Assembly: GCF_021462225.1 (NCBI RefSeq)
Contig: NC_061817.1
Location: 6,793,327 to 6,857,326, forward strand
Length of the DNA stretch: 64,000 bases
Direction: 5' to 3'
Source of the DNA: Girardinichthys multiradiatus
Lineage: Eukaryota; Chordata; Actinopteri; Cyprinodontiformes; Goodeidae
Part shown: positions 36,431-48,534 of the stretch, one piece after another
Layout of the letters: each line of letters opens with the position of its first letter
How positions within the stretch are numbered: the first letter of the stretch is position 1
Notes under the pieces: model-generated
What the model saw: only the letters and a program-made list of their open reading frames with translations
What the model was told of the DNA's origin: nothing
The model's database searches: none
Translations under genes and position numbers: made by a program

Positions 36431-37454
36431 CTGTTGGTTAGACATGTGTCATACTACAACTATCAAACAGCCACTTCCTCAAATGAAATCCTTAAAGTAT
36501 ATGCCGCAGTAGCAGTATTTCACTGAATCCAAAACTGCTCTGTTTAACCTTATGTTGATCAAAGCGAATAAAGTGTAGGTGGAAGAGAATCTCAACAAGT
36601 TTGTGTCTTTAAGACAGAACTTTTTCTTCGTCGGCCAAAACTTTTTTTCTTCCTGGCTTTGGGTGCTCCAGCCTTATGTTTTCAGTCTTTTCTGCACAAA
36701 AAAGATGCCAGACAGAAGCCTTGAGCAAGTCAATCACTTTCCTTTTTTGTTGCACAGCAAGTATCTGCCTCTTCATTAGACAGTATCTTTTGACAGCAAT
36801 TCATGCCTCCACAGCTTCTGTGACAGCTGAGCGTTGCACAAGTCCCCACCTACACGCTCATGCATGGCTAGTTACGTTGTGTCACGAACACATGCCAGGT
36901 GCATACAGTAACCATCTCCATGTAACTTTACACTGAAATCAACTAAATGTAGTCCAAACTGAGTAGGGAAGTAAATGTTGTAATTTGTATATACTGTAAT
37001 TTTGCTTGTATGTATGTGGCATTACATCTCCAAATCAGCAAATTCCTGCCAAAGTGTTTTGATTCTGAATGCTACATTTTCTTTTAACAGTAGTTTATTA
37101 TAACGCCTTAGCAGGCCTTATCTGGGAAATCATTACACATTTCTTGCATGATGTATGTCCGGGAGCAGGTTTTCCTGCAGGATAGCAACAAGAATGGTTT
37201 GATTTAAAGTAATGAACAGTGCTCACAGAGTCTGGGAGTCAGCCTTCAACAACGCTACAAGAATCAGAGCTGAGATTGAAATCCATTCAACAAGGCGATT
37301 TGTGTTGTGAGCCTGAGAATATCTGATACTGAATTCATAATGTAATATCAAAAAGAGAATGGTGCCTCATGCAGTTATCTCTAAACAGCCCACAGTGTCA
37401 GTGATAAGACAAAGAATGATCACTGGGCAGAACAAAGCAAATTATTGCATTTAA
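36431..37454. other. No gene seen
   Basis: No repeat recognised; frames at 36579-36779 and 36676-36936 overlap in different frames and lack domains. Confidence 0.4.
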
Positions 37455-37905
37455 AGTGCCTTGCTAACCTACTCATATCTCTTAAATTTTCCATGTTTTT
37501 TTCCAATCCCAACCACCAACTTCAATATATTTCTATTGGGATAAAGCAACACAAATAGTAGTGAAAGTAAATCTAAAATGTAATATCTTTCTTTTTAGAC
37601 TCCCTGTCTTAATAATAGTAGAAATCTCCGTTGCTGTCACTTCAGCTCACCTCTATGGGGTGCCATGCATGGCCCATATATGGAGGTTTCAGTCTTCGAC
37701 AGAGCTGTCCTGGGTTTGAGTCCACTAGTGTGGCAAAAAAAAAGATGATTCACTGCTCTAGACCAGGTTTTATTTTAGTAGTTGGCCATTTTCAGCTTCA
37801 TCCATTGTTCCACCAACACTGACCAGCTTCCCTCTGAAAAGCATACGCACACCATGACATTGCCACCATCATGTTTCATGGTGAGAATGGTGTATTCACA
37901 CTAGC
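37455..37905 (-). mobile_element. Decayed Tc1-like element (family C) with inserted tRNA-like piece
   Basis: Begins AGTGCCTTGCTAACCTACTC and carries CAACCACCAACTTCAATATA; after the piece at 37625-37748 it resumes with CACTGACCAGCTTCCC and TTGCCACCATCATGTTTCATG. Confidence 0.6.
37625..37748 (+). mobile_element. tRNA-like retrosequence (SINE candidate)
   Basis: Has a B-box-like GGTTTGAGTCC (37713-37723) and ends in an A run at 37735-37744, inside a Tc1 relic. Confidence 0.4.
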
Positions 37906-37911
37906 ATGTAC

Positions 37912-38400
37912 ATCACTGTACTGGCTCCCTGTTTGTTAAAGAGAGGGATTTTAAATCTTGTTGATGGTCTTTAAAGGCAGTAAATGGTGTTGGGCCTGGC
38001 TACATTTCAGAGTACTACTCAGGTATAAACCATGTTGACCCCTGGGGTCATAGGAGACTTGTTAACTCAGAGTTCCCAGTAGCAGAACTGAAGAAGGGGA
38101 CACAGCTGTTAGTTTCTATGGTTCTCAGGTCTAAAAAAGACCATCAATTTGCAGAAACTGTTTGCTCATTTAAATTAGGACTGAAAACATTACTTCTTCC
38201 TGCAAAAGTAATTTTCAAATTAAGAAAATAAAAGCCAAGGCAAGGCAATTTTATTTGCATAGCATATTTCAGTAACAAGATAATTCAAAGTGATTTACAT
38301 GATGAACATTGGGAAAGAAAGCAGAAAAAAGTTAATTGTAGTGGCATAATAAAGGAACATGAAGGCAAGTTGGATTACAGACTGAAACTAATGATGTTTG
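37912..38400 (+). mobile_element. LINE 3'-end relic
   Basis: TACTGGCTCCCTGTTTG is a trace of the LHWLPV-type C-terminal block. Then come a decayed coding stretch and the common fish tail GGCAAGGCAATTTTATTTGC with GATAATTCAAAGTGATTTACATG. No open frame. Confidence 0.55.
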
Positions 38401-39143
38401 AGGAAAAAGTTTAAATATAACAGTCAGAGGCAACTATTAAAAAATGTTTTTTTTTAAGTACTCTGGGTTTCAGCAGTTTTTATGGGAAGAAACTTGTGCC
38501 ATCAGAAACAAAATTTGAATTGCTCTGACTGAATTTGTATTTGTGTAATTTGAAATTAAATAGGTTTGCAAATGAATTTCACTAAACTGAAACTGATTTC
38601 AATGGTTTGAAACTGAATTCATTTGCTTTTAAAATGCATTGCGTTGTATTAAAAATTTAGTTTGGCTACTTCCACTTTCAGGTGTGTAATTCAATTTCAG
38701 TTCCAAAATTCTGTTTTTTGTGTCACACATCCAGGTCCTTGAGGATAGCCACAGATTAATCAAACACAGATTCATCGATTTACATTTCAGATCAGTTTAA
38801 ACTTCCTTTTCGGCATGTTGAGGTGGAGCAGTGCAGCATTCATGAACTTGATGTCAATCACCAAGTCAAATGAGCATCTATAAGAAGCGTCATATAAACA
38901 AATGATGATCAAACGGCAACACTTATGTTATGCTACCTGTAGCTATTAGCTAAACATGCCAGATTAGCATAGTGTGCCGTCGGTGTCACGTCGGTCTACG
39001 TTTCTCTTGCATTTACCTCAACATAACTTCTGTTGCCTAGCAACTGTGTTAGCATGAAGCACAGAGCTGTGAAGCCGAACAAATGGAGCCTGAAGGTTAA
39101 TAACGCTGTCTCTACTGTAAATAACTACACGGGTTTATTTACT
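38401..39143. other. No gene seen
   Basis: A+T-rich DNA to the edge of the gap. Confidence 0.4.
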
Positions 39144-39243
39144 NNNNNNNNNNNNNNNNNNNNNNNNNNNNNNNNNNNNNNNNNNNNNNNNNNNNNNNNN
39201 NNNNNNNNNNNNNNNNNNNNNNNNNNNNNNNNNNNNNNNNNNN
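39144..39243. other. Assembly gap (100 N)
   Basis: Exactly 100 N, the usual placeholder for unknown length. It cuts a Tc1 element whose missing half is not present on the other side. Confidence 0.99.
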
Positions 39244-39826
39244 ATGATATGGCAGCCCAAACCATCATTGATCCACCCCCATGCTTCACTCTGGGCATGC
39301 AACAGTCTGGGTGGTACGCTTCTTTGGGGCTTCTCCACACTGTAACTCTCCTGGATGTGGGGAAAACAGTGAAGGTGGACTCATCAGAGAACAATACATG
39401 TTTCACATTGTCCACAGCCCAAGATTTGCGCTCCTTGCACCATTGAAACCGACGTTTGGCATTGGCATGAGTGACCAAAGGTTTGGCTATAGCAGCCCGG
39501 CCGTGTATATTGACTCTGTGGAGCTCCTGACGAACAGTTCTGGTGGAAACAGGAGAGTTGAGGTGCACATTTAATTCTGCCGTGATTTGGGCAGCCGTGG
39601 TTTTATGTTTTTTGGATACAATCCGGGTGAGCACCCGAACATCCCTTTCAGGCAGCTTCCTCTTGCGTCCACAGTTAATCCTGTTGGATGTGGTTCGTCC
39701 TTCTGACATTACCCTGGATACCGTGGCTCTTGATACATCACAAAGACTTGCTGTCTTGGTCACAGATGCGCCAGCAAGATATGCACCAACAATTTGTCTT
39801 CTTTTAAACTCTGGTATGTCACCCAT
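39244..39826 (-). CDS. Tc1-like transposase family B, N-terminal 194 codons
   Basis: Open from MGDIPEFKRRQIVGAY to VWAAIS at the gap edge. Seen: helix-turn-helix 1 (about 7-45, with SRATVSRVM), GRKRKL linker, helix-turn-helix 2 (about 60-105, with TAAQITAELN), and the first catalytic aspartate in LFSDESTF. The second Asp and the Glu would lie in the gap, so integrity is unknown. No stop or shift is visible. A fragment of the same family lies at 6705-6848. Confidence 0.82.
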
Positions 39827-40016
39827 AATGTTGTGTGCATTTCAATATTTTAAGGAAAACTGTGCTCTTACCCTGCTAATTGAACCTTCACACTCTGCTC
39901 TTACTGGTGCAATGTGCAATCAATGAAGACTGGCTACCAGGCTGGTCCAATTTAGCCATGAAACCTCCCACACTAAAATGACAGGTGTTTCAGTTTCATT
40001 GTCCAACCCCTGTATA
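39244..40016 (-). mobile_element. Tc1/mariner family B element, truncated by the gap
   Basis: The terminal repeat on plus ends CAACCCCTG at about 40012, followed by TATATA. On minus it leads to a transposase start at 39826. The rest lies in the gap. Confidence 0.85.
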
Positions 40017-40104
40017 TATAAAATGTGAAAAGTTTACTTTTTCAAGGCACTGTATGTTAAATATCAAGAAGTTTCCTAAATTCATAAAGTTTCCTAAATT
40101 CATA
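40017..40104. repeat. Tc1 tail remnant and 18-bp tandem duplication
   Basis: AAATGTGAAAAGTTTACTTT and CAAGGCACTGTA resemble the end of a family C element, into which the family B element seems to have inserted. At 40069-40104 the unit AAGTTTCCTAAATTCATA occurs twice in tandem. Confidence 0.55.
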
Positions 40105-41271
40105 AAACGTTTTTTGGAAAAACCTGGAATACATTAGATGATAAGCTGAACGAAAAGGCCAGGTCCTGCATCAGTTATTTGCTAAATTATCTTCCTGTAT
40201 CTTAAAGATATTACCTTCAGATATTGTGAATTTGCTGTAGACACATTTAGGCTTGACACTTTGTTTGTCCACCACTAGTCAATTCCCACTAGTGTAAGCA
40301 CACACAGGTTCGGTACAAGGAATGACAATGATGACGATGTTCTGAAAATCTGATGAACCATTGACCAAGATGTCATTAGTGTTACAGTATAAACTGGTTA
40401 CTTGTCAAGAGAACAAAAAGACTTGGGATGGGGTAAACGTTTTGCACTACCACACCATGTAGAAAACAACAATAAACCAGTACAATAATAGGTAAAGTAA
40501 AATTTGCTATAAAACAGGGAAATTTGGTAAAATTGGTCAATTTCAAAGCTTTCATATCAGATTATCCTTCCTGAAAACCATTTAATCATTCACTTCTACA
40601 TTCATGCCTTCCAAACCATTCAGCTTCAGTGGCCTGCTGTAGAAGGGAGAAATTATTCAGAGGACTTTTTAACCTACTATTTAGCAGTCACATGCAGACC
40701 TGTTTTTCCCAACACGCACGCACTGTATCTCCTGAGCCAGTTTTAATCTGAGAGCTGGCATGCTTTCATCACATATTAAAATATTAGAGGTGTGTGGAGA
40801 ACAGGTTGCCCTTGCATCAGATAAAGTCTGGCTATGTCCATGTGTGTGTTTGGGGTCTGGAATCTATGACTTGGTCTATGTGGGTTTATGAAAAATATAA
40901 TCTTTATAATAATTCACACTTTATGATCAGATGTACATCAGCTCTATCTGGACTTTAACAAGAACTTATAAAGGCAATGGCCCAAACTGCAAGTGATCAC
41001 TGTTAGATATTTTAGTTAGTTGGACTGTTGTGTAGATAACTAATACTTGAATTAAAAAAACAACAACAATGATATCATAGCCTCACTTTAAACCAAACCC
41101 TCGATCCCAAGCTTGTCAAAAGCAATGAAGGCAAAGTTTCCATTCATAATCCAGCCCTGATCTATGATTTTGGCGAATTTTAGTGAGGAGGTTTGAGTTT
41201 TTACAGACATTTTTATGAAATTCGTGAAAAACTTGCTGTTTATGAGGAACCTTTAAGGAAAAATTAGTGCC
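40105..41271. other. No gene seen
   Basis: A+T-rich DNA without recognised features. Confidence 0.4.
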
Positions 41272-42239
41272 TTTTTGTGTGAAAGACCAACTTTTAATAG
41301 TGCATATTTGTGAAGTGGATGGAACGTTATTAATTTATTTCATTTTTCTCTTCCAGAATTGCCCTGCATTTAGCTCAATTCTTCTTCCCATCAACTCTGA
41401 TCAGTTTTTGCTACTGAAAAAAGTACTCCCATTACATGATGCTGCCACCACCATATTTAAAAGTGGAAATGGGTCAGGTTTCTACCATTGTGTTTACAGT
41501 GAAAGCCAATACATTGAACATTGGTCTAATCTAACCAAAGGAGATTGTTCCGCATGTTGACTCCTTATTGACATGTACCAAATTAAAAGATAACTTCTCC
41601 TGGTTTTTGTCAGTTGTCTTTCAACAATGACTTTCTTGCTCCCTCTCTCCTATCTCCCTTTCTCCCATATAGGCCAAATTTGTTTAGTGCAAAAATAATA
41701 GTTGTCCTGTGATTAGATTCTCCCAACTAGGTTTTGTATCTCTACAACTCTTCCTGAGACACCATGAGCCTCTTGGCTGCTTCTCTGCCAACTGCTGTCT
41801 TAGTACTAGGCAGTTAGTTGTGGCATTTGTGATGGGGAATTGAACCGACCTCTGTGAGATGTTCAAAGCTTTGGATATTGTTTTATAACCAAACCCTGCT
41901 TCATAACGTTATCCACGTACTGTCTTCTGTGTTCCTCTGTCTTCATGATGCCGTTTGTTCCCTTATGTTTTATAGCAAACCTCTGAGGCTTTTACAGAAC
42001 GCATGGGTGTAAAACACGCATGTGGATTCTGTTCACTTTATAGGTGATTTTTCCAAAGGGAACGGGTTGCACAGGATTTTATTTAACTGTATCATATTTA
42101 GGGAGTGGGGCGAATTTCTTTTTTTTATTTGTAAAAAATGTAAACCTGTTCTTTCGATTTCACAATTATGGACTACTTTTAATTGGTCTAAACATTTGGA
42201 AGAGTTCAAGGAATATGAATATTTTTGCAAAGCACTCCA
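41272..42239 (-). mobile_element. Decayed Tc1-like element (family C)
   Basis: Phrases in the expected order for the reverse strand: CATCAACTCTGATCAG, ATGATGCTGCCACCACCATAT, AATAGTTGTCCTGTG, CATGAGCCTCTTGGCTGCTT, GAGATGTTCAAAGCTTTGGA, and the end ATTTTTGCAAAGCACTCC at 42238. It ends about 500 bp before the nptx1 promoter. Confidence 0.72.
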
Positions 42240-42732
42240 TAAGCGGATTATAATTGATATTTATGATCTGGTGAAATAGACAACATTTACAAAGACGACA
42301 CACCGAGATTATCGGGAGGGGAAAGGACAGAAAATCCTCTCCTGGCAGCTGGAGCTGTCCTTGGTGCTGAATAGTCTGAATTTAAACTTATGCTGAATGT
42401 CAAATGTATCCACCTACAGTTTTTAGAACACCCAGAACAAAACATCTACATGCAGCTGGCTGTTTTTGGCCCTCCGCCACACAGGTGCCCGCCTTCCTCC
42501 CTTCCAACAAATCCGCGTTTTTCAGATAAATAATACAGAACCGAGAAATGACAGTCTAAGTGATAAAAAATTTAACTTGTGGCACTGTGGAGGGAAAATG
42601 GATTTCATCTCTCGATTCCGAGGCCACTCTCCTTTTTTCTATCTTCCTAAACGGGGCAGCGCACTTCCCGCCGCCCTTCCAGGTTATGATGCAGTGAAGC
42701 TTCTGTGCGCAGAACCGAGCGGGCTCGCCGCG
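42240..42732. other. Upstream flank of nptx1
   Basis: Changes from A+T-rich to GC-rich towards 42640. The frame open from 42466 into exon 1 has no signal for translation and is treated as upstream DNA. Confidence 0.5.
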
Positions 42733-42740
42733 TATAAAAG
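42733..42740 (+). promoter_or_regulatory. TATA box of the nptx1 promoter
   Basis: A consensus TATAAAAG lies 99 bp before the start codon in a locally GC- and CpG-rich stretch (about 42640-42840), unlike the A+T-rich surroundings. Transcription would be expected to start near 42763, giving a 5' leader of about 70 bases. The placement is inference from spacing. Confidence 0.75.
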
Positions 42741-42831
42741 CGGCTGCGCTCACACAGGTGGAGTACCACAACAAGAGAGCACTCACTGCGGCTCATCAAC
42801 TAAAACAAAACCGGGGACACACTACGGCAGG

Positions 42832-45800
42832 ATGTGGGCCACGAGGAACGGGTTCTCCTGGAGACTTTTGTTTTTCTCCTGCGTGTTTCTGGAGAGTTTA
42901 TCTCAAGACTTTGTCGGACAGACGCAGTTCATATGCACATCCGTGCCCAAGGACGTGGACATATGCGCGGCCACACTACAGAACAGCGTGCCGGGGGAAG
43001 ACTTGAAGACAACCGTAATGCAGTTGCGGGAGACCGTGCTGCAGCAGAAGGAGACGATCATCAATCAAAAGGAGACCATACGGGAGCTGACCTCCAAGTT
43101 GGCCTGGTGCGAGAGTCAGAGCGGTGGCGTGGAGCCCGGGGACGCGCGGCCCGGGGGTAGGAGGAAGGAAGGGGGGACCAAAAACACCATGGGAGACGTT
43201 TCCAGGGGCCCCGCAGAGACTTTGACTCAGCTCTCTCAGACTTTACAGTCGCTGAAGCAGAGATTAGAGAATCTGGAGGTAGGGTGATGCTTCTGGGAAC
43301 GCTTGCAGCGCTTTAACTCTGCGCAAAGCTCAATTCGAATTGTATGCAACAAATAACCTACAAATAATTGCAACAATAATGCATTTTCTTATTTTAAAAC
43401 ACATGAGCATACACATAAACATTCAGTTGTAAATACCTTTAAAGTAAAATTGTCCCCTCAAGATTAAACTGAATGAGGTTTCACTCCCTGGCAGCAATTC
43501 AGCAGGAGCAACAACTCGGTGCAGACCAACAGCCTGAAGGATCTGCTTCAAAGTAAAATCGACGACCTGGAGAAGCAGGTGTTGTCCCGGGTAAACAGCA
43601 TTGAGGAAGGGAAGCCCGGTCTCAGAAATGAGACTGAGCAGCGTGGGAGACTGGAGTCCACGCTCACCTCCCTACACCAAAGAATCACGGATCTAGAAAA
43701 AGGTATGTGGGATAGGAAATTATCTTTTCCATAGGAAAGAAGGTAATTTAAACATTATCTCATATTCCATATTTTAAATGTTACCATGCATTTAAAGGAA
43801 CTCTGCAGGTGATTAAATATTGCCATCAGTGCAGAAACCCTGAGCATTCCGCAGTATCTTCCTCCACTTTTGGTAGATTAAACCTTTGCAAAGAGTCGGT
43901 TGCCCCATCTCCATTTTCAAATGCTATGATGCATCATCTGTTTGAGACCCCTCTGATGCCATGCATGCATGGTTGCATGTTGCAGCAACTTGTTCTAGTT
44001 AGCAACGTCACTACTCCAGTGATGGATTTATCATATAACAAGATTAAAGTAAATCTGGAGCTTTACTATTGTGGATTTGTTGTGTAACGTGTAATTCCAA
44101 TGTAAATCCTGAGGTTGTGTGCAAACGACGTGATGTATCTGTGTTCAACTGAATCAAAAATTTTTTTTAAAGAATTGGAAAACATATAATAGTCACCTAT
44201 ACATGTCTGATGCCAACAGGTCAAAGAGAAAACAGGCCCCTGGATAAATTTCAGCTCACATTCCCTCTGAGGACCAACTACATGTATGCAAAAGTGAAGA
44301 AGAGCTTGCCTGAGATGTACGCCCTGACCGTGTGCATGTGGCTGAAGTCCAATGCATCACCTGGAGTGGGGACACCTTTCTCCTATGCAGTCCCGGGTCA
44401 GGCCAATGAGCTGGTCCTCATAGAGTGGGGAAACAACCCGATGGAGATACTGATTAATGACAAGGTATGGCTCAAGGAACGTCAAATTCTTTAACCTCCA
44501 CTGATTTTAGTTAAAGATGTATTTCTTGTGAAGTAGTAAAATTAACTAATAAAAGTTACTAGATAAAATTGCTGTAACAATTTGCATGTGTTTAATTCGT
44601 ATAGATTTTGATTACATATTTGTGAGCATAAATTATTTCAATTAAACAGGTAAAACACAAATATATCCATTACTCCATCCAGCCAATTTTTAAAATGTTA
44701 AACTAATGTTTAACTAACTATTAAGATAATTTAATTTGTTGTGTCCTCTATGTTGATAAGAATTAAAAACTGTGATTATGGTATTGAAAGTAGATACATT
44801 TGTTTAAAAAAATATTAAAATGTATTTTAATTAAAATCCAGAAATACAAAGTCTTTACTGTTCTCTGCTGCAAATCACACAAGATGTATCAGAATAATGA
44901 TTGATGGAATATTTTTGTTAAAATTTGCATTGAAATGCTCAAAGTAATTTGATTTAAATAATTTAAATGGCTAAAATTGAGTACCCTCCAAAATGTCTTT
45001 TTGTAGTGCATGGATTTTGAGATATCATGATTTGCGTCTCCTTGAAGGTTGCAAAGCTGCCCTTTCTCATCAATGATGGAAAGTGGCACCATATCTGTGT
45101 GACCTGGACTACTCGGGATGGGGTTTGGGAAGCTTACCAGGATGGTGTCAAAAGAGGGAATGGAGAGAATCTGGCCCCATATCATCCAATCAAACCCCAG
45201 GGATTGTTAATCCTTGGCCAAGAGCAGGTAAACAAGAAATGCTGTGGATTTAATGCTTGCCTGCTTTTCCAGTCTTGTCGTCAAGGATTATTTTAAAAAT
45301 GGATTTTAATGATCTTCTTTTTTTATTGTGTTTAACACCGGAGTATATATTGTGTTCATAATAATGCATATTAATCTGAGACACATAGAAATGCACCATT
45401 TAATCATTCCAAGACATGAATAGGCCAATTTTCTCTTGATTAGTTCTGATTGGTTAACAGCAAGTCAAATCCTGAAAACAAACTCCCACCATTTTCAGCC
45501 TTTGAAAGCATCAAGCAACCAATGGCATGTACATTGATACATTTTTAAGTTTAATAAAAATCCAATAAAGATTGGGTACATGTGCTTCCATGATTAACTT
45601 GAGATACTATAGTTATTCCTTAATTTTCCATATAATTGAAAACCACTTCCTCTATCAAAGCAGTACATTTCCATTTAGAACGCATATGTTTCTTTCAGTT
45701 CTATAAGTAAGATTAGATTCCTGTTCTGTTCACAAAACATCTTGATCAGCCTCAGTAAAATGAATTCTCCTCACCACAGGACACGTATGGTGGGGGATTC

Positions 45801-46001
45801 GACGCCACACAGGCTTTTGTTGGAGACCTGGCAAATTTCCACATCTGGGATCGGAAGCTCTCTGTTGGGGAGATTTACAATCTGGCAACCTGCAGCAGCA
45901 AAGCCCAAGTGGGCAACGTGTTTGCATGGATGGAGACGAACCTGGACATTTACGGCGGCGCCTCGAAGTGGACATTTGAAGCTTGCCGTCAGCTCAACTG
46001 A
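42832..46001 (+). CDS. nptx1: Neuronal pentraxin 1 (nptx1 or nptx1-like), five coding exons
   Basis: Secreted synaptic pentraxin; in vertebrates the family clusters AMPA-type glutamate receptors at excitatory synapses. Coding exons: 42832-43278, 43495-43702, 44220-44464, 45048-45227 and 45780-46001; every intron is GT-AG and all joins keep frame. The 433-residue product is close to the roughly 430 usual for the family. Seen: hydrophobic signal peptide (about 1-24), Cys35, Cys45 and Cys93 in the N-terminal region used for multimerisation, heptad-rich coiled coils (about 57-92 and 128-218), sequons N155-N-S and N194-E-T, then the pentraxin domain (about 226-430). That domain has the Cys257/Cys317 pair, the signature H315-I-C-V-T-W-T-T322, and the calcium-site run E359-Q-D361, split by the last intron. 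The start was chosen because it opens the signal peptide, has A at -3 and lies about 100 bp after a TATA box; the same frame stays open upstream to 42466, but that stretch spans the promoter. The motifs KNTMGD and QTNSLKDLL point to NPTX1 rather than NPTX2. Ortholog versus fish paralogue cannot be settled here. Confidence 0.96.
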
Positions 46002-47095
46002 ACTGAACCGCAAATGAAGAAAACATTTGCAAAGCCACTTTTGCCACGGCGTTAGTCAGCCAACCTTAAGGATCAGGAGAAGACATTTTCAGTGAACAGC
46101 TCCTGGAATTTTTGTCATAGATATTTTGAAAACATTATTTGTGGAAGACTTGATCAGTTTTACCCGATTCTTGTGTACGAGGAGATCACTGAAGGGGTCA
46201 ACTTTGTCATCTGGCAGTGCTTTAATGGTTTCTTGTGGAAAAATTAAGTGATGGCACTGAAAGGAAGAGGTTGCTCTGTGAGAGCAAATAAATAACGGGC
46301 CGGATTCAAGCGTGCAGCAGGGAGGTCGTGTAGGTTTTAGAAAACTGATGTCACACAATTCAAAGAAAACAAATGAATTTGTTTTTGTGGTCATTTCTGT
46401 CTTGACTGCCAGGGATTTGCACTGTGGAAAACAAGCAGGTGAACTTATTTAACAACTTTTGGAGGCCATGAAAAAACAAATTGTTTCTCGATCACTCTCC
46501 TTTCTTTAAAACCACCCGCTTAATGTGATTCTTGTGCAAAGAATGACTGATATCTTCAATGCCAACGTATGAGCCTGAGTGCTTTGGGCTGTTGAAAGGA
46601 CATCTCAGCGCATGCATTATCATTTGCAGTGTTTGTGTTAATTATCCTGTAAACTGATTTTAAACACAGTCTTTGTTGTAATACTTTAAAATGCAGTTGG
46701 ACCAGATTGTACGCTGTGAAATGCGATTCTTTTGCATTTTTTAATGGTTGCTCGAACTTGAGTGGGAATGCTCCTTTGTACAGTAACAAGCATGTCTTAA
46801 CTTCTGCGATGCTGTGACATCATCTCTAATCTTTGCTTTTACTGTCCTTACCTTTGAGTTGAGCTTTTATACTGTATTGTTATATGCTTAAAGCATGGCG
46901 ACACTGACAGATGAAAAAAAGTTCTAGTTTTTGTAATAAATTGTGATACTTGAACCATAGGTAGGTGTATATATAATTATTTTTGCACATTTTGGGGATT
47001 CTGTATGAGTTGACCAACGGTGACAATGTCAAAGCTCTTTTTGGGTCACAGTTGGTGCAAAATGCTAAACAGAATAAAGTCGTTAATGATGCAAA
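46002..47095 (+). other. nptx1 3' untranslated region
   Basis: This follows the stop codon directly and holds no recognisable transposon or convincing reading frame. Polyadenylation signals AATAAA occur at 46935-46940 and 47073-47078, with a further AATAAA near 46267. The end is uncertain: either of the two later signals gives an untranslated region of about 0.95-1.1 kb. Confidence 0.6.
46935..46940 (+). terminator. Candidate polyadenylation signal of nptx1
   Basis: AATAAA followed within 40 bases by TG-rich sequence, about 930 bases after the stop codon. A second AATAAA at 47073-47078 is an alternative. Confidence 0.5.
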
Positions 47096-47549
47096 GTTTA
47101 GATGTTATCATCAATTTCATTAATTTCCATTCTCCAAACCATTTATATTGACTTTAGGGAAGCAGTGGAAAAAATTTGAGTAAAGTTACACTCTGTGTTT
47201 CCAGCTCTGATTGAATGATCTCCAGATCCTCTCAAGCCTGCTGTGGGAAATAATTCCTCCATCAAGTGCCAGTTTGGGGCAAGCCAGGAATCAGCTCAGC
47301 TGCTTTTCCTCACTTAAACTCTAGAGACCCTAGGGAAATCTTTGTAATTTTTATCCTGAATAGGGAGCAAATGAGTTCCTCCCATATTTCCAAATAAGTC
47401 TTCAAGGGGTTTGAAGCAAAAGTCCAACAATGCCACTGAGAAAATGTCTTGTTGTTCCTTCTGCCATACAGCACAATGAAAACATTTTTTTGTTTCATTT
47501 TTTCATTGTTTGTTACACTTTTATTGTTTGTTTTAGATCATTAAAGATT
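47096..47549. other. No gene seen
   Basis: A+T-rich DNA downstream of nptx1. Confidence 0.4.
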
Positions 47550-48475
47550 TTTTTTTTAATATCAGACAAAGATAATCAAATACAGTTTTTAAATGATGAT
47601 TTATGGCTAGAAAAGCTGAATAATGATTAATTCTATTAAAAAGCTTAAAGAGGTGAAAGAGTAAATGCTCCCCTCTTAAATTATAAGATAACTGAGATTC
47701 ACCAGTTTTGCTTTTTGTAAAGCTGAGTACGAGAAGTGCAGAATTAATAAATAATTTAAACGGAACCTCTCTGACAACATGAAACAGGCTAAAAGATCTC
47801 AAAAAGCAACACATCATGCCCCAGTCTAAAGAAATTCAAGAAAAGAAGAAGAGTGTTTTAACATCTATTGGTCTGGAGAGGGTTACAAGGCATTGGGACT
47901 CCAGTAAACCACAGTGACAGCTATTATCCACAAGCAGAGGAAACATGGAACAATGGTGAACCTTCTTATGACTGGCCAGCCTACCAAAATTACTCTAAGA
48001 GTGAAATAACTGCTCATTCAAGAGGTCGAAGGAAACTGAACAGCATCTAAACCCCTGAAGGCCTTTGTTGCCTCAGTCAAGTGCCGTTTTCATGACTCAA
48101 TATTAAAAATAAAACTGAACCGATATGATAACCATGGGAGAGTTCCAAGACAGAAAAAACTGCTGACTTGAAAGAACACAAAGTTCTGTCTCACAAACAT
48201 TTTGATAATACCTCAGATCTTCGGAGAAATATTCTGTGGAATGACGAGAGAAGCGTGGAAATTTTCTAAGGTTTTCATTCTATTACATCCGACGTAAAAA
48301 TAATACAGCATTTAATATAAAGAACATCAAATGAACGGTCAAACAAGGTGGCATTAGTATGAGGATCTGGGGTTGCTTTGTTGTCTTGTGACCTGGATAA
48401 AATGGCGTAAGTGCTGGAACCATGAATTCTGATCTTTAGCAGAAAATCCTGAAGGAGAATGTCCAGCCGAAAAAA
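47550..48475 (+). mobile_element. Decayed Tc1-like element (family D)
   Basis: Carries GGCATTGGGACTCCAGTAAA, CATGGAACAATGGTGAACCT, GAGAGTTCCAAGACAGAAAA, ATTCTGTGGAATGACGAGAG (the region of the first catalytic Asp) and AAATCCTGAAGGAGAATGTC, in transposase order. Many shifts and stops; dead. Confidence 0.72.
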
Positions 48476-48534
48476 TAGGTTTTATATATTATGTCGAATA
48501 GGGAATGTAACAACTATAGAATGAATAACAAGTC

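Noticed and set aside
42466..42831. In-frame extension of nptx1 exon 1 by 122 codons upstream
   Set aside because: It contains the TATA box and GC-rich promoter, has no signal peptide, and the family protein starts at 42832.
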